The translations under genes and the position numbers were made by a program. A stretch of 49,970 nucleotides of DNA from Myxococcus stipitatus (GTDB taxonomy: Bacteria > Myxococcota > Myxococcia > Myxococcales > Myxococcaceae), in NCBI RefSeq assembly GCF_038561935.1, contig NZ_CP102771.1:1-49970 (forward strand), read 5' to 3'. Position 1 is the first letter of the stretch, and the number at the start of each line of letters is the position of its first letter. The notes beneath the pieces are model-generated. The model was not told the origin of the DNA. It worked only from the letters and a program-made list of their open reading frames with translations, and made no database searches. This document shows, piece after piece, positions 23,894 through 32,403 of this stretch.

Positions 23894-26459
23894 GAGGCAC
23901 CTTCGAGGAGGAGCCGACAGGGCCTGCGGAAGCCCCGTTCGGATAGGTTGCGACGAGATGACGGACGGTTGCCAGACGGTCCCCCCCGAACTGGGGGAGG
24001 AGCTTTCGCTCGAGCTCCTTGTCGAGGGCGTCTGTGGTGTTGACCCAGTAGTCCCAGGGCGACGGGGAGTAGCGGACGACGGCCGACTGGGAATCGGTCT
24101 TCATCAGGACTTCTGAGTAGTAGCCCTTCTTCGTGTGAAGGCCTTTGAAGAGGTCGAGCTCCACCTCGTTCAGGTTCAGCATGTCAGCGACGGTTTTGTG
24201 GCCGTCCTTGTGGCGAAGCAGGAATGTCCGGATGGTGTTGCTGAGGACCGCCTTTGAGGCAGGACTGTTGAGGAAGTCCTCGAGCTTCTGAGTGATGGAG
24301 ACGACGCCAGCGCGGAGCTTTCGCGCGGTTCGGTAGAGCTCCTCTTGAATCTCAGCGGCCGTCGGGTGCCGAGTGACTTTCCAAGTCTCGTCGTAGATGA
24401 CGAATGCGAGCTCTGTGCGGTCCTTCTTTCCAATCATGTTCCAGACGTAAGAGCTGACGACGTAGAGCATGGCCGTCGCGACGTCGCCGAGGTTCTCGAG
24501 CCCCTTGAGGTCGAACACGGTGAACGAGCTCCCGAGCTTCACCTTCGTCTGCTGGTTGAGAAGCTTGCCGGCCGGGCCAGCCAAGAAGGCGCGGAGCGTC
24601 TTCGCGAAGCTGCGTGAGAGAAGTTCGTCGGCCGCGTCTTCACCGCTGTAGTGATGACTCAAGGTGTCGGCCAAGTCCGAGAAAAGTGGCGGGCGGGCGC
24701 GGCCGAGTCGCGCATACGTCATGACGATGGCATCGCGGAGGATGCGGTCGCCGACGCGTGTCCGGGTGGTGACGCCGGGGTCGTAGCAAGCGAGAACAGC
24801 GAGATTCAGAAGGAAGTTGAACTTGCCTTCATTCGGAGCGGCAGAGGGGCGCCCATCGTCGGTGACGAAGAGGTCCTCGTGGGCGAGGAACGGGTTGATG
24901 GCGTTCTTCCCGTCGAGCGACAGGTCGACAAAGTCGCCTCCGACGAGCTGGCAAATGCGGTAGTAGGAGCCGTCTTCGCCACCTCCAACGTCGATGACGA
25001 CGACGGGGCTGCCCTGGCCGAGCATTGCGGACGTGAGCTGCGAGAGAATGAAGAAGCTCTTGCCGGAGCCCGTTCTCCCGAACACGGAGAAGTTCCAGGC
25101 GTCTGCTCGCGGGTCTCGCAGGTCGATGGAGAGCGGTTCGTTGTTGCGCGTCGCCGCGAGCCAGACGGGCTTCTGGTCTCCCTGCCATGCGTCATATACG
25201 GGCAGCATGTGGGCCACGTTGTCAGTGAGCACCGTCCTCGGATTGGGTGCGAGGTGAGCGGCACCAGGCAGCATGCTTGTCCAGGCACGGAGTTGGACCA
25301 TGCGAGGTGTCACGACTGGCGTATGGAAGTCTCCGAAGACGGACACCGCCTGCGTCGTCCGCTGCTCGAGCTCCCAGACGTCGCGCGCGCCGAACAAGAT
25401 CTGCACCGAGAGATTGAAGACTCGTTGGTCCCGAGACTCCATGTGACGCAGCGCCTTCTCGAGCTCCGCGGCTTGCTCGTCCGCCTTGATGTTCACCGCG
25501 CTCTGGGCTGCCCACGACTGGGCTCGCTTTCGGCGCCGGTCGACCTCCTCGAATTTCGCTTCGGAGTCGGGGATTGAGATTCCGACGGAGAGCCAGTGGT
25601 CGAAGGAGAGGCGGTTGGCCTGGCGGAGCATGGCCGCCTCGGTCGTCTTCGGCAGGGCCTTCAACGAGAGGACGCGGTGAGGGGCGAGTGGCTCTCCGAG
25701 AAAAAGAGTGTCCATGTTCTGGCTCGCGCCGGACTGGACGAGTTGCTCTCTGAGGCTGAGGCTGCGGTAGAGCAGCCGTTCGGCGTCCGGCAGTTCTCTC
25801 GGAGGACGCGCATCGGTCAACGTGGGAACCCGTCGGTGCGTCCCCGGGTTGACCATCTTGAAGATGGTCTCGACGAGCTGCTCGTCGGTGAGCGGCTCGA
25901 TGACAATGCCGCACGATGCGAGAGAGCGAGCGAGCAGCGCTGCACGTTGGCGGAGCTGGTCAAACGTCTCGTCATGGAGAGCACGGGTGATGTCGTCCTT
26001 GCGCCCGCGCTTCGAGACGAAGTCGATGAGGCGTGAGACGAAGTCCTTCTTTCCATCTCGCTGGGCCAGCGCCTTCGGCCAGGAGAGAAAGAAGAAGGTG
26101 TCGAAGGTTCTAAGTCCGAGTGATTGCAGGTGGAGGCCGTTGTGGGCCCTCTGCTCCCTCAAGATGGGATTCGAGGATTTGAATGCCTCTCGGTATTCAC
26201 GGAAGAGGCGGTCGTCGACAGGACGGCTCTGCCGGAGAATCTGGAGCTGGAAGCCGTGCGGAATCGCGTTGAGCACAGTCCTGAACTTGTCGGCGAGCAC
26301 GTTCACCACATCATCAGTCTCGGTGATGATGGAGAGTGTGCTCATTCGGTAGGACAAGACGACTGTGCCGTCGGTGAGGACCAGGCCCCCATCCCCTACC
26401 CACCAGTACGGCAGGACATGGGCCAAGGGCACTTCCTTGAACGTCGGTGGGAGGGGCAT
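23883..26459 (-). CDS. virB4: VirB4/TrbE T4SS ATPase, 858 aa
   Basis: Cytoplasmic or inner-membrane ATPase that powers pilus assembly and substrate transfer. Walker A is GRTGSGKS at 461-468 and Walker B is FVIYDE at 686-691. The N-terminal ~400 residues match the VirB4 CagE/TrbE domain in length. Size is standard for the family. With no VirB11 visible, this and VirD4 would be the only ATPases of the system. Confidence 0.92.
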   Translation of the reverse strand: MPLPPTFKEVPLAHVLPYWWVGDGGLVLTDGTVVLSYRMSTLSIITETDDVVNVLADKFRTVLNAIPHGFQLQILRQSRPVDDRLFREYREAFKSSNPILREQRAHNGLHLQSLGLRTFDTFFFLSWPKALAQRDGKKDFVSRLIDFVSKRGRKDDITRALHDETFDQLRQRAALLARSLASCGIVIEPLTDEQLVETIFKMVNPGTHRRVPTLTDARPPRELPDAERLLYRSLSLREQLVQSGASQNMDTLFLGEPLAPHRVLSLKALPKTTEAAMLRQANRLSFDHWLSVGISIPDSEAKFEEVDRRRKRAQSWAAQSAVNIKADEQAAELEKALRHMESRDQRVFNLSVQILFGARDVWELEQRTTQAVSVFGDFHTPVVTPRMVQLRAWTSMLPGAAHLAPNPRTVLTDNVAHMLPVYDAWQGDQKPVWLAATRNNEPLSIDLRDPRADAWNFSVFGRTGSGKSFFILSQLTSAMLGQGSPVVVIDVGGGEDGSYYRICQLVGGDFVDLSLDGKNAINPFLAHEDLFVTDDGRPSAAPNEGKFNFLLNLAVLACYDPGVTTRTRVGDRILRDAIVMTYARLGRARPPLFSDLADTLSHHYSGEDAADELLSRSFAKTLRAFLAGPAGKLLNQQTKVKLGSSFTVFDLKGLENLGDVATAMLYVVSSYVWNMIGKKDRTELAFVIYDETWKVTRHPTAAEIQEELYRTARKLRAGVVSITQKLEDFLNSPASKAVLSNTIRTFLLRHKDGHKTVADMLNLNEVELDLFKGLHTKKGYYSEVLMKTDSQSAVVRYSPSPWDYWVNTTDALDKELERKLLPQFGGDRLATVRHLVATYPNGASAGPVGSSSKVPHAA

Positions 26460-26472
26460 GGGTGGCTCTGAG

Positions 26473-26781
26473 TCAGTTCAAAGATGAAGGCGGATAGGGC
26501 CGGATTTGACGGTCTGCCGCGTGCTGTGAGTAGTGCTTGGGGGCGACGAGGTAGAAGATGAGCGTCATTGGCGGCTCTTCCATCGTGATGCGCAGAAGCC
26601 ACGTCGCAGCCACAGACGCTGCGAAGACAGCGGCCGAGTAGAGCGCATGGAAGTCGAACGCGAGGCTCGCGAAGGTGGAGAGGATGAGCAGCCCAATCGG
26701 GAGGCTCATGTCCTCCGCGCCGAAGCGCGAGAAGCGCGAGGCCGCGTCGAGCTGTCGGAAGACGTAGGCTCGCTCGAGCAT
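26473..26781 (-). CDS. virB3: VirB3/TrbD-like membrane protein, 102 aa
   Basis: Small protein with two adjacent membrane helices (about 28-46 and 48-66) and a basic C terminus (APKHYSQHAADRQIRPY). It lies directly between the virB2- and virB4-like genes, the usual virB3 place and size. It starts 1 base after the virB2 stop. Confidence 0.7.
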   Translation of the reverse strand: MLERAYVFRQLDAASRFSRFGAEDMSLPIGLLILSTFASLAFDFHALYSAAVFAASVAATWLLRITMEEPPMTLIFYLVAPKHYSQHAADRQIRPYPPSSLN

Positions 26782-26782
26782 T

Positions 26783-27073
26783 TCACTTCGCCCAACTGAT
26801 AATCATTGCGAGGAGACCAGCGGCGCCAGCGCAGCCTGCGGCGCCGATGCCAGAGTTGATGATTTGCTCTCTCGCGTCGGAGTCTCCGTTCGACATCTTG
26901 ATGAAACCGCGGACCATGCCGACGCCGCACCACATGGCACCCGCCGCAGCAATCCACGGGAGGATTTTCGCACTGATGATTTTGTCGGCCGAAGCGATTC
27001 CCTGCGCGAAAGCAGAGGCGGGGAGGAGAGCAGCGAGGACCGCGAGGGAGAGGGACGAGAAGCGGGTAGTCAT
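26783..27073 (-). CDS. virB2: VirB2/TrbC-like pilin, 96 aa
   Basis: Signal peptide of about 23 residues ending SAFA, then two hydrophobic helices (about 38-56 and 74-93) separated by a short charged loop (KMSNGDSDAREQ). This is the classic pilin arrangement of conjugative T4SS. It contains two cysteines (CG at about 49 and GC at about 81). ATG overlaps the preceding stop by 4 bases. Confidence 0.75.
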   Translation of the reverse strand: MTTRFSSLSLAVLAALLPASAFAQGIASADKIISAKILPWIAAAGAMWCGVGMVRGFIKMSNGDSDAREQIINSGIGAAGCAGAAGLLAMIISWAK

Positions 27074-28050
27074 GGTGTGTCCTTCGGTTGGTGTTGCGTT
27101 GTGGTGGGCCTGCGAATGCGATGCGCCCAGAGGTCGGGGAAGAGTGAGTCAGGGGCGAGGAACTTCGGCCCGTAGCGCTTGGTGAGTGCGCGCCTCCACT
27201 CGAGGAGGCGGTTGCTCACGGCTTGGAGGCGCCCTGTTGTCGAGTTCCACCGTGACTCGGAGTCCCGGAGGAACACCCCGTCACCAGCGAAGCCAGGCGG
27301 CGGCAGCTCGTCGAGCTGCGCAGGTGTCTTGCTGGGGCGTTTCAGTGCCCGCCCCCCGCGGCGAGCTACTTGTCGGCGCGGGTCGTCGACAACGAGGAGG
27401 AGGAGCTCCTCAGGGAGCTGTTTCGGCGAGAGGCGGTAGGCGAAGTCGAAGGACAGCACCTTCGGGACGAAGATGCTGAGGCGGTTGAGTTCCTGTTCGG
27501 CCCGTTCAATGGCATCGGCTGAGGCGCCGGGCTGAGAGCGCAGCCGCGCAATCTCCTTGCGGAGCTGGAGAGCAGCCCATGTCTCAACGACCTTGAGAGC
27601 TCGCGTGTGATGAGCCGAATCAAGGAGGAGAGGCCCCGCCACCTCCCATCCAGCAGCACGAAAGTTCGCCCAGCAGTCGTTGCGAAGGATGAGGTAGTCG
27701 AGGACGTGTTGAGCCGGGCGCGCGAGGAGCGTGGTGTTCGGACTCTCTCCGAGCAGGCCCAGAGAACGGTGAGTGAGCTGGTAGAAGTGCGCGCCTGCAC
27801 TCCCCTTCGGGGGTTGGTAGAGGTCCGCCTTGAGATACCCCTCCGACACGAGCTGTCGGAGCCGAGCGCGGGCGTTGCGCTCGCTCTTGTCGCGCCACGG
27901 GCGATGAAGCCACCGGGCCTGCTCGGCGGTGAGAACGCGGAGGAGAAAGAGTCGCTCGAAGAGCCCGCGGTACTTCTCCGCGGCGAACTGCTTGCCGCGT
28001 CGGCGCCGGAGTTGTGCGTGGTCGAGCTGAGGGTCGGAGGGCGAGTTCAT
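27070..28050 (-). CDS. replication-relaxation-like protein, 326 aa
   Basis: The N-terminal winged-helix pattern (KYRGLFERLFLLRVLTAEQA, then ARARLRQLVSEGYLKA) is that of the replication-relaxation family, which in several conjugative elements is encoded next to the coupling protein. A polar, Arg-rich C terminus may contact DNA. It is followed by a gene that overlaps its stop (virB2). With no classical relaxase in view, this and the next gene are candidate transfer-initiation proteins; that role is inferred. Confidence 0.55.
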   Translation of the reverse strand: MNSPSDPQLDHAQLRRRRGKQFAAEKYRGLFERLFLLRVLTAEQARWLHRPWRDKSERNARARLRQLVSEGYLKADLYQPPKGSAGAHFYQLTHRSLGLLGESPNTTLLARPAQHVLDYLILRNDCWANFRAAGWEVAGPLLLDSAHHTRALKVVETWAALQLRKEIARLRSQPGASADAIERAEQELNRLSIFVPKVLSFDFAYRLSPKQLPEELLLLVVDDPRRQVARRGGRALKRPSKTPAQLDELPPPGFAGDGVFLRDSESRWNSTTGRLQAVSNRLLEWRRALTKRYGPKFLAPDSLFPDLWAHRIRRPTTTQHQPKDTP

Positions 28051-28058
28051 GGCAGGGC

Positions 28059-28781
28059 CTAGACGTGGAGAGCTGGTGCGCCGGTGAGGCGCTCAACGCG
28101 GGCTGCGGTGGAGTGGTTGGGAACAGCCCAGATGGTGCGGCCCGTCGTCCAGGCCGCTGCCTTCTCGGCAATCATCTTGTCGCTGTACTTGGCCGAGACG
28201 TACTCGACGCGAACTTCCTCACGCGTCCCATCGGGTCGCTCCACGATGAGGAGCGCGTCGGGGTACTTCCCCAGGGCCTCGCTCGTTTTCGCGTCGTAGA
28301 AGCGCTTCCCAGCGAAACTCTCGCGGACGAGCTCTGACTCCATCTTGAACTCGACGACGCGACCCTCGCCCGACCAGAAGATGTCCTTTTCGACTTGGAC
28401 AATCGCGTCGAGTGTCTTGAGGTGGTGGGTTACGAAGTTCGTGCGGAGGTTGGGTGGGAGCGGCAGGCTCCATTCCCAGCTTGTTCGCGGCGTCAGGCAG
28501 TAGGCGCGGGTGAAGTAGTGCGAGCCGAGATGCTTGACGGGGTCTCCAGAGGTCGAGGCCTTCAGGCCGTCGAGGACGACTGGACGAGCGTTGAGGAACC
28601 CCTTCAGGCAGAGTCTCTTGAGGAAGGCCTCGGCCCGTGGTCGCGCATCGAGAAGGGTCTCGTGCTCCTCGCGGAAGAATCGGTCGACGAGCCGGTCGAG
28701 GTCGACCATGCCGGCCTTTGCGACGAAGTGGATGATTTGCTTCTTCTTCCCTTCGGGGAAGTCGTGCGAGGCGTCGGACAT
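28059..28781 (-). CDS. second replication-relaxation-like protein, 240 aa
   Basis: N-terminal winged-helix-like segment (KKQIIHFVAKAGMVDLDRLV ... AFLKRLCLKGFLNARPV) and a C-terminal domain with YPDALLIVE...REEVRVEYVSAK, recalling the restriction-endonuclease-like half of this family, although an exact E-x-K is not present. It sits 6 bases after virD4 and 8 before the related gene, so the three are one unit. It could bind oriT or bridge it to VirD4. Confidence 0.55.
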   Translation of the reverse strand: MSDASHDFPEGKKKQIIHFVAKAGMVDLDRLVDRFFREEHETLLDARPRAEAFLKRLCLKGFLNARPVVLDGLKASTSGDPVKHLGSHYFTRAYCLTPRTSWEWSLPLPPNLRTNFVTHHLKTLDAIVQVEKDIFWSGEGRVVEFKMESELVRESFAGKRFYDAKTSEALGKYPDALLIVERPDGTREEVRVEYVSAKYSDKMIAEKAAAWTTGRTIWAVPNHSTAARVERLTGAPALHV

Positions 28782-28787
28782 AGGTGC

Positions 28788-30731
28788 TCAGGCGAGGAGG
28801 GCTTCGTGGCCAGGCACGAGCTGGACCACGACGGGAGGGCGGACGATGGCGCCGTCGAAGACCTGAACGACGGCATGAAACTTGGGCAGGCGGGTCAGCT
28901 CGTCTGGCGAGAAGCGGGGTTCGTCGACTTCGGATTCCGAGTAGCTGACCGAACGAGACTCGCCGCCAGCCTTTGCGATGACGGTCTCCGAGAGGACGCC
29001 GTGTGAAACACCGGCGTAGCCAGCCGACTCCGAGCGGCTCCGCCGCACCACCTTGTGTGTGCCGAATACCTTGGAGAAGGTCTCGCACGACAAGGGGTCA
29101 TTGATCCCCAAGATGATCGGCGTTCTGAAATTGCCGACCATGGTGGCTCGATACTGGAGGGGCACCTGGTCGATGCTCTGGTGAGCCGCGAGGGTGCAGC
29201 AGCGAGCTTCACGGCTCACAGCCGTGAACTCCGCGAGGCCGGGGTTCATGTATGCCCAGACCTCGTCGGCGAAACACATCACCAGCCGCCGCGTGTTCCC
29301 TCCGGTCTCCTTGAAGCGCGTGGTGGTCCGCGCGAGCATCTGGAGTTGAAAGTCCATCAACATGAAGATGCCGAGGGCCCGAGCAACAGGGCCCCACTCG
29401 TCGACGTTCATCGAGTAGACGACGATTTTCCCGTCGTTCGGGAGTGACCTCCATCCAGGAAAATTTGAGTCGCTCCGGCAGAAGGTCGGAGCCAGCTCCG
29501 GCGTGACGAACTGAGACAAGTCGGCCCGGAAACCCTTCGTGAGCATCATCTGCTCGCTGGGGTCTTCCTGCTTCCACTGCGTCTCGAACCACCGCCAGCT
29601 CAGCGATGCTTTCGGCTTCGCGGCCTCCAAGAACTTCGACTGGCAGGCCGGGTCGGTTGTGAAGTCGTAGAGGTCGCGGAGGGTGGCCTTTCCCGGTCCG
29701 AGGACATCCTGGAGGACGGCCATCGCGTGGTTCGCGAACTCCAACTGCATCTTTCGGTAGTACGAATTGCTCTGCTGGGAGGTCATGACCTCCAGAGCCG
29801 CAACAAGCTTCTGCGCGACCTGCTGCGGCGTTCCGTTCGAGAGCGGGTTGATGCTCCACTCTCCTCCGGGGGTTATGACCATGACGTCGGCGGAACGCCC
29901 AAGGGCCTTCGCCCGTTCGAGGACATAGGCCGCGTTGTTCCCCTTGTAGTCGAGCAGGAAGATGCCCACGCGCATGTCGCGTGTGCTGACCTTCTCTCCC
30001 GCATACTCGACGACGCGGTCGCCAGCCCATTTATAGAGCGCCTGCTCCAACATCGGCTTGATGACGGTGAAGGTCTTTCCCGAGCCGATTCCTCCCAGGC
30101 AGTAGGCATTTGCGAAGAGGCCATATTCCGGGAGGACGAACCAGCGGCGGTCTCCACCACCATGAAGAGGACCGCGCTTCCAATCTTCGGATTGCCAGCC
30201 GAGAAGGAAGTCGTTGGTGTCCTGGAGCACCGAGGCAGCTTCACGCCACGAGGGCGGTGCCGCGACGATGAATCTCCGAGGACGGAAGCAGAGAACCCAT
30301 GCAGAGACCGCCAGCGGCATCCCAAGAGCGCAGGACCAGGCGCCGATGGAGTCGCTGGCCGCAAGGGTCAGTAGACCTGTCGGATGGAGGCAGAGGACCG
30401 CTGCTCCGAGAGTGACGAGAAGGCCAGCGCCATAGACGAGTGAGCGACTGACCTGGACGCGGACTGCTGGAGGCTCGTAGGTGCGTCGCTGAGCTGCCGC
30501 GAAGTCGAAGCCCATCGATACAGCCACGGGCAGGCCCACAAGGGCTACAAGCCCGCCAAAGAGCCACGGGCGTGCAATCAGCCCCCGAAGAGACACGAGC
30601 TCTTCAGGGAGATGGGGGGCCGCACTGCTGATGACAGCTGCGCCCCCAACCACGACAGCAACAAGAAGGGACAGAAACGATGTGTCTCTCCCAGTCCGGA
30701 CTTTCGTTTCTCCCTGCTGTGGCTGGCTCAT
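28788..30731 (-). CDS. virD4: VirD4/TraG type IV coupling protein, 647 aa
   Basis: Coupling ATPase that delivers the DNA substrate to the secretion channel. The N terminus has four likely membrane helices (about 18-38, 52-72, 99-118 and 128-148). Walker A is GGIGSGKT at about 213-220. A Walker-B-like segment is MCFADEVW. It starts the secretion operon behind the operator pair at 30755-30797. The C-terminal tail (SESEVDEPRFSPDELTRLPK) may be cargo-specific. Confidence 0.9.
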   Translation of the reverse strand: MSQPQQGETKVRTGRDTSFLSLLVAVVVGGAAVISSAAPHLPEELVSLRGLIARPWLFGGLVALVGLPVAVSMGFDFAAAQRRTYEPPAVRVQVSRSLVYGAGLLVTLGAAVLCLHPTGLLTLAASDSIGAWSCALGMPLAVSAWVLCFRPRRFIVAAPPSWREAASVLQDTNDFLLGWQSEDWKRGPLHGGGDRRWFVLPEYGLFANAYCLGGIGSGKTFTVIKPMLEQALYKWAGDRVVEYAGEKVSTRDMRVGIFLLDYKGNNAAYVLERAKALGRSADVMVITPGGEWSINPLSNGTPQQVAQKLVAALEVMTSQQSNSYYRKMQLEFANHAMAVLQDVLGPGKATLRDLYDFTTDPACQSKFLEAAKPKASLSWRWFETQWKQEDPSEQMMLTKGFRADLSQFVTPELAPTFCRSDSNFPGWRSLPNDGKIVVYSMNVDEWGPVARALGIFMLMDFQLQMLARTTTRFKETGGNTRRLVMCFADEVWAYMNPGLAEFTAVSREARCCTLAAHQSIDQVPLQYRATMVGNFRTPIILGINDPLSCETFSKVFGTHKVVRRSRSESAGYAGVSHGVLSETVIAKAGGESRSVSYSESEVDEPRFSPDELTRLPKFHAVVQVFDGAIVRPPVVVQLVPGHEALLA

Positions 30732-30754
30732 TCCCTCATTCCCCTACCCTATTT

Positions 30755-30797
30755 GATGCGCGAACACGCATCACGCTGTTGTGTGTATACGCAACAG
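30755..30797 (-). promoter_or_regulatory. tandem operator upstream of the T4SS operon
   Basis: 30755-30772 is GATGCGCG-AA-CACGCATC (one arm mismatch). 30778-30796 is a GTTGTGTG/ACGCAAC variant. They lie 24-66 bases before the virD4 start, where the operon promoter must be. Confidence 0.7.
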
Positions 30798-30814
30798 AAG
30801 AACTGGTCAACGTA

Positions 30815-31002
30815 GGAACCCAAAACCCAAAAAAACCAAGGTGCCAGATGGCTAGAGGGAGTCAGGTAGGGGGAAAGAGGGACACAGGGAGAAAGAGGTC
30901 GCGCAGGAACACAGTTCCGAGCGGTCTCCCAATAGCCATCTGGCACGGGGAATCGGCACCAAGCGTCCGATTTCACTGCAACTTTTTTGGGTTTTGGGTT
31001 CC
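30815..31002. repeat. long interrupted inverted repeat, candidate oriT
   Basis: Left arm 30815-30834 (starts GGAACCCAAAACCC) and right arm 30983-31002 are perfect 20-bp reverse complements with an A6/T6 end. An inner pair GTGCCAGATGGCT (30841-30853) / AGCCATCTGGCAC (30934-30946) continues the pairing. The enclosed ~80 bp is non-coding and sits between parAB and virD4. Confidence 0.7.
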
Positions 31003-31194
31003 CCGTCCGGAGCTGCCACGTGGGCACTCTAAACAGACGGGGTCGCCGATTGCACGCCGTCGGCGTGCCATCGGCGTAACTACTCGTAATTACGCGCCTT
31101 TCGGCGCGATTTACGTTCCTACGCTCGGCGTCGAGCGTAGGGGCTCTGGAGGGCATCGGCGGTACCGCCGCGACCCTCCAGGGCCACAGGGCGA
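31003..31194. other. hairpin-dense non-coding block
   Basis: Successive inverted repeats: GCACGCC/GGCGTGC (31052-31068), CGTAATTACG (31085-31094), CGCGCC/GGCGCG (31093-31108), CCTACGCTC/GAGCGTAGG (31118-31141) and CTGGAGGG/CCCTCCAG enclosing a 14-bp palindrome (31146-31181). The last may end parB transcription. No gene is credible here; an oriT or centromere fits. Confidence 0.6.
31146..31181 (-). terminator. hairpin after parB
   Basis: 8-bp outer stem with an inner perfect palindrome CGGCGGTACCGCCG (31157-31170), 14 bases past the parB stop. No T tract. Confidence 0.45.
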
Positions 31195-32403
31195 TTAGCC
31201 CAGGAGCCGCAAGAGCTCCTCTAGGCGGGTGCGCAGCGCCGCCTTCTCCGTCGCGCCGAGGGCAGCGACCTTGTCGAGCCTGACAGCGAACGTCTTTTCG
31301 TCGTCGGTCCAGGCTCGCTTAGCGCTCTTCTGCGCGTCCCCCTCCCCTTCCTGTGCGGAATCGCCAGCGGGTTTTCTCCTCCCGCGACCGCCATTCTCAG
31401 CGAACTCCTTCCTGACGTCTTCCAACTTCCTAACGCCCCATTTGCGGGAGAGGGCCTCATCGAGCACTCCGGCGAATCGGTCCTCGGCGGCCTGTCGATG
31501 CTTCTTCTGCTGAGGCGCATCCAGGCCCTTCGTCATCAGGGCATAGAGCTTCGCCAGCTCAAGCGCGACGCTCATGTCTTCGATGGTACGACGCTCCTTC
31601 ACGACCTCCGCCTCCTCGCCCTCCCCCCTCATTGCCTTCTTCCCGTCTTCGTCGCGCTTGGTGACAAGGACGCCTTCCGTCATTGCCTTTCGGATTACAG
31701 ACGGGATTGCGGCGAGCTGGATTCTTCGGCGAACGTACTGGATGTCTTTCGCCATTCGCGTTGCCAACTGCTCTGCGGTATATCCTGCCCCGTCCTGTTC
31801 AACTGGCGCGACAGCCTTTGCAATCTGGTCCGCCTCGTCAAGCGCGCGAAGATTCTCACGCATGACATTCTCGATGAGGCCGTCGACGATGAGCGCACCC
31901 CGGTCCTTTGCCTCTGCTTGAACGACTGCCGGAATGGCTGCGTACTTCGCGACAGCATCCTTGTCGCCTGGGAGTGCGGCCCAGCGCTTCGCGTGCTCAC
32001 TGCCAACGGCCTCCCCGAACATTCGGATGGCGCGTGCTGCGAATTGCGCTGCCTTCTCGGCATCGCGCGTAGCTTCCCGAATCATCTTCCAGCTTCGGGT
32101 CCTCCGCTCGCCGGCAACGATATAGAACTTGCCGGTCGGCCGGCCAAGCTCTGCCGTCTCCGGACAGACGTTGATTGGCTGAAGCAGGCCGCTCGCAAGA
32201 AACGAACAGGCCTGCTCGAACAGCTTGTCGTCATCAAAGAACTTTCGAGCCTGCTCCGGGCTCGCGACGAGGTCGTCGAGACTGATGAGGCGAAGGTTCA
32301 TCCCGCCGCTGGCCACAGTCGAATTCGCATCATCGAGCGTCAGTGGCCCGCCCTCGAGTCGCTTGCTCACGATGGCTTTCATCTGATTCGTTTTCTCACC
32401 CAC
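31195..32403 (-). CDS. parB: ParB-family partition protein, 402 aa
   Basis: Centromere-binding partner of the adjacent ParA. The N-terminal ParB/Srx-like domain carries GERRTR (98-103) and ENVMRENL (178-185), separated by a longer insertion than usual. A helix-turn-helix-like segment (about 208-230) and a basic, low-complexity linker follow, ending in a helical C-terminal dimerisation region. GTG 32403 is preferred (GGAGGAG upstream, 8-base overlap with parA); ATG 32382 is the alternative. It is a leading candidate for binding the dispersed palindromes. Confidence 0.85.
   Translation of the reverse strand: MGEKTNQMKAIVSKRLEGGPLTLDDANSTVASGGMNLRLISLDDLVASPEQARKFFDDDKLFEQACSFLASGLLQPINVCPETAELGRPTGKFYIVAGERRTRSWKMIREATRDAEKAAQFAARAIRMFGEAVGSEHAKRWAALPGDKDAVAKYAAIPAVVQAEAKDRGALIVDGLIENVMRENLRALDEADQIAKAVAPVEQDGAGYTAEQLATRMAKDIQYVRRRIQLAAIPSVIRKAMTEGVLVTKRDEDGKKAMRGEGEEAEVVKERRTIEDMSVALELAKLYALMTKGLDAPQQKKHRQAAEDRFAGVLDEALSRKWGVRKLEDVRKEFAENGGRGRRKPAGDSAQEGEGDAQKSAKRAWTDDEKTFAVRLDKVAALGATEKAALRTRLEELLRLLG

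Noticed and set aside
27081..27100. GTTGCGTTG half-site upstream of virB2
   Set aside because: Single arm only, inside the end of gene 27070-28050.
30749..31156. 135-aa open frame in the hairpin block
   Set aside because: Crosses perfect inverted repeats and operators, has no start context and no protein-like composition.
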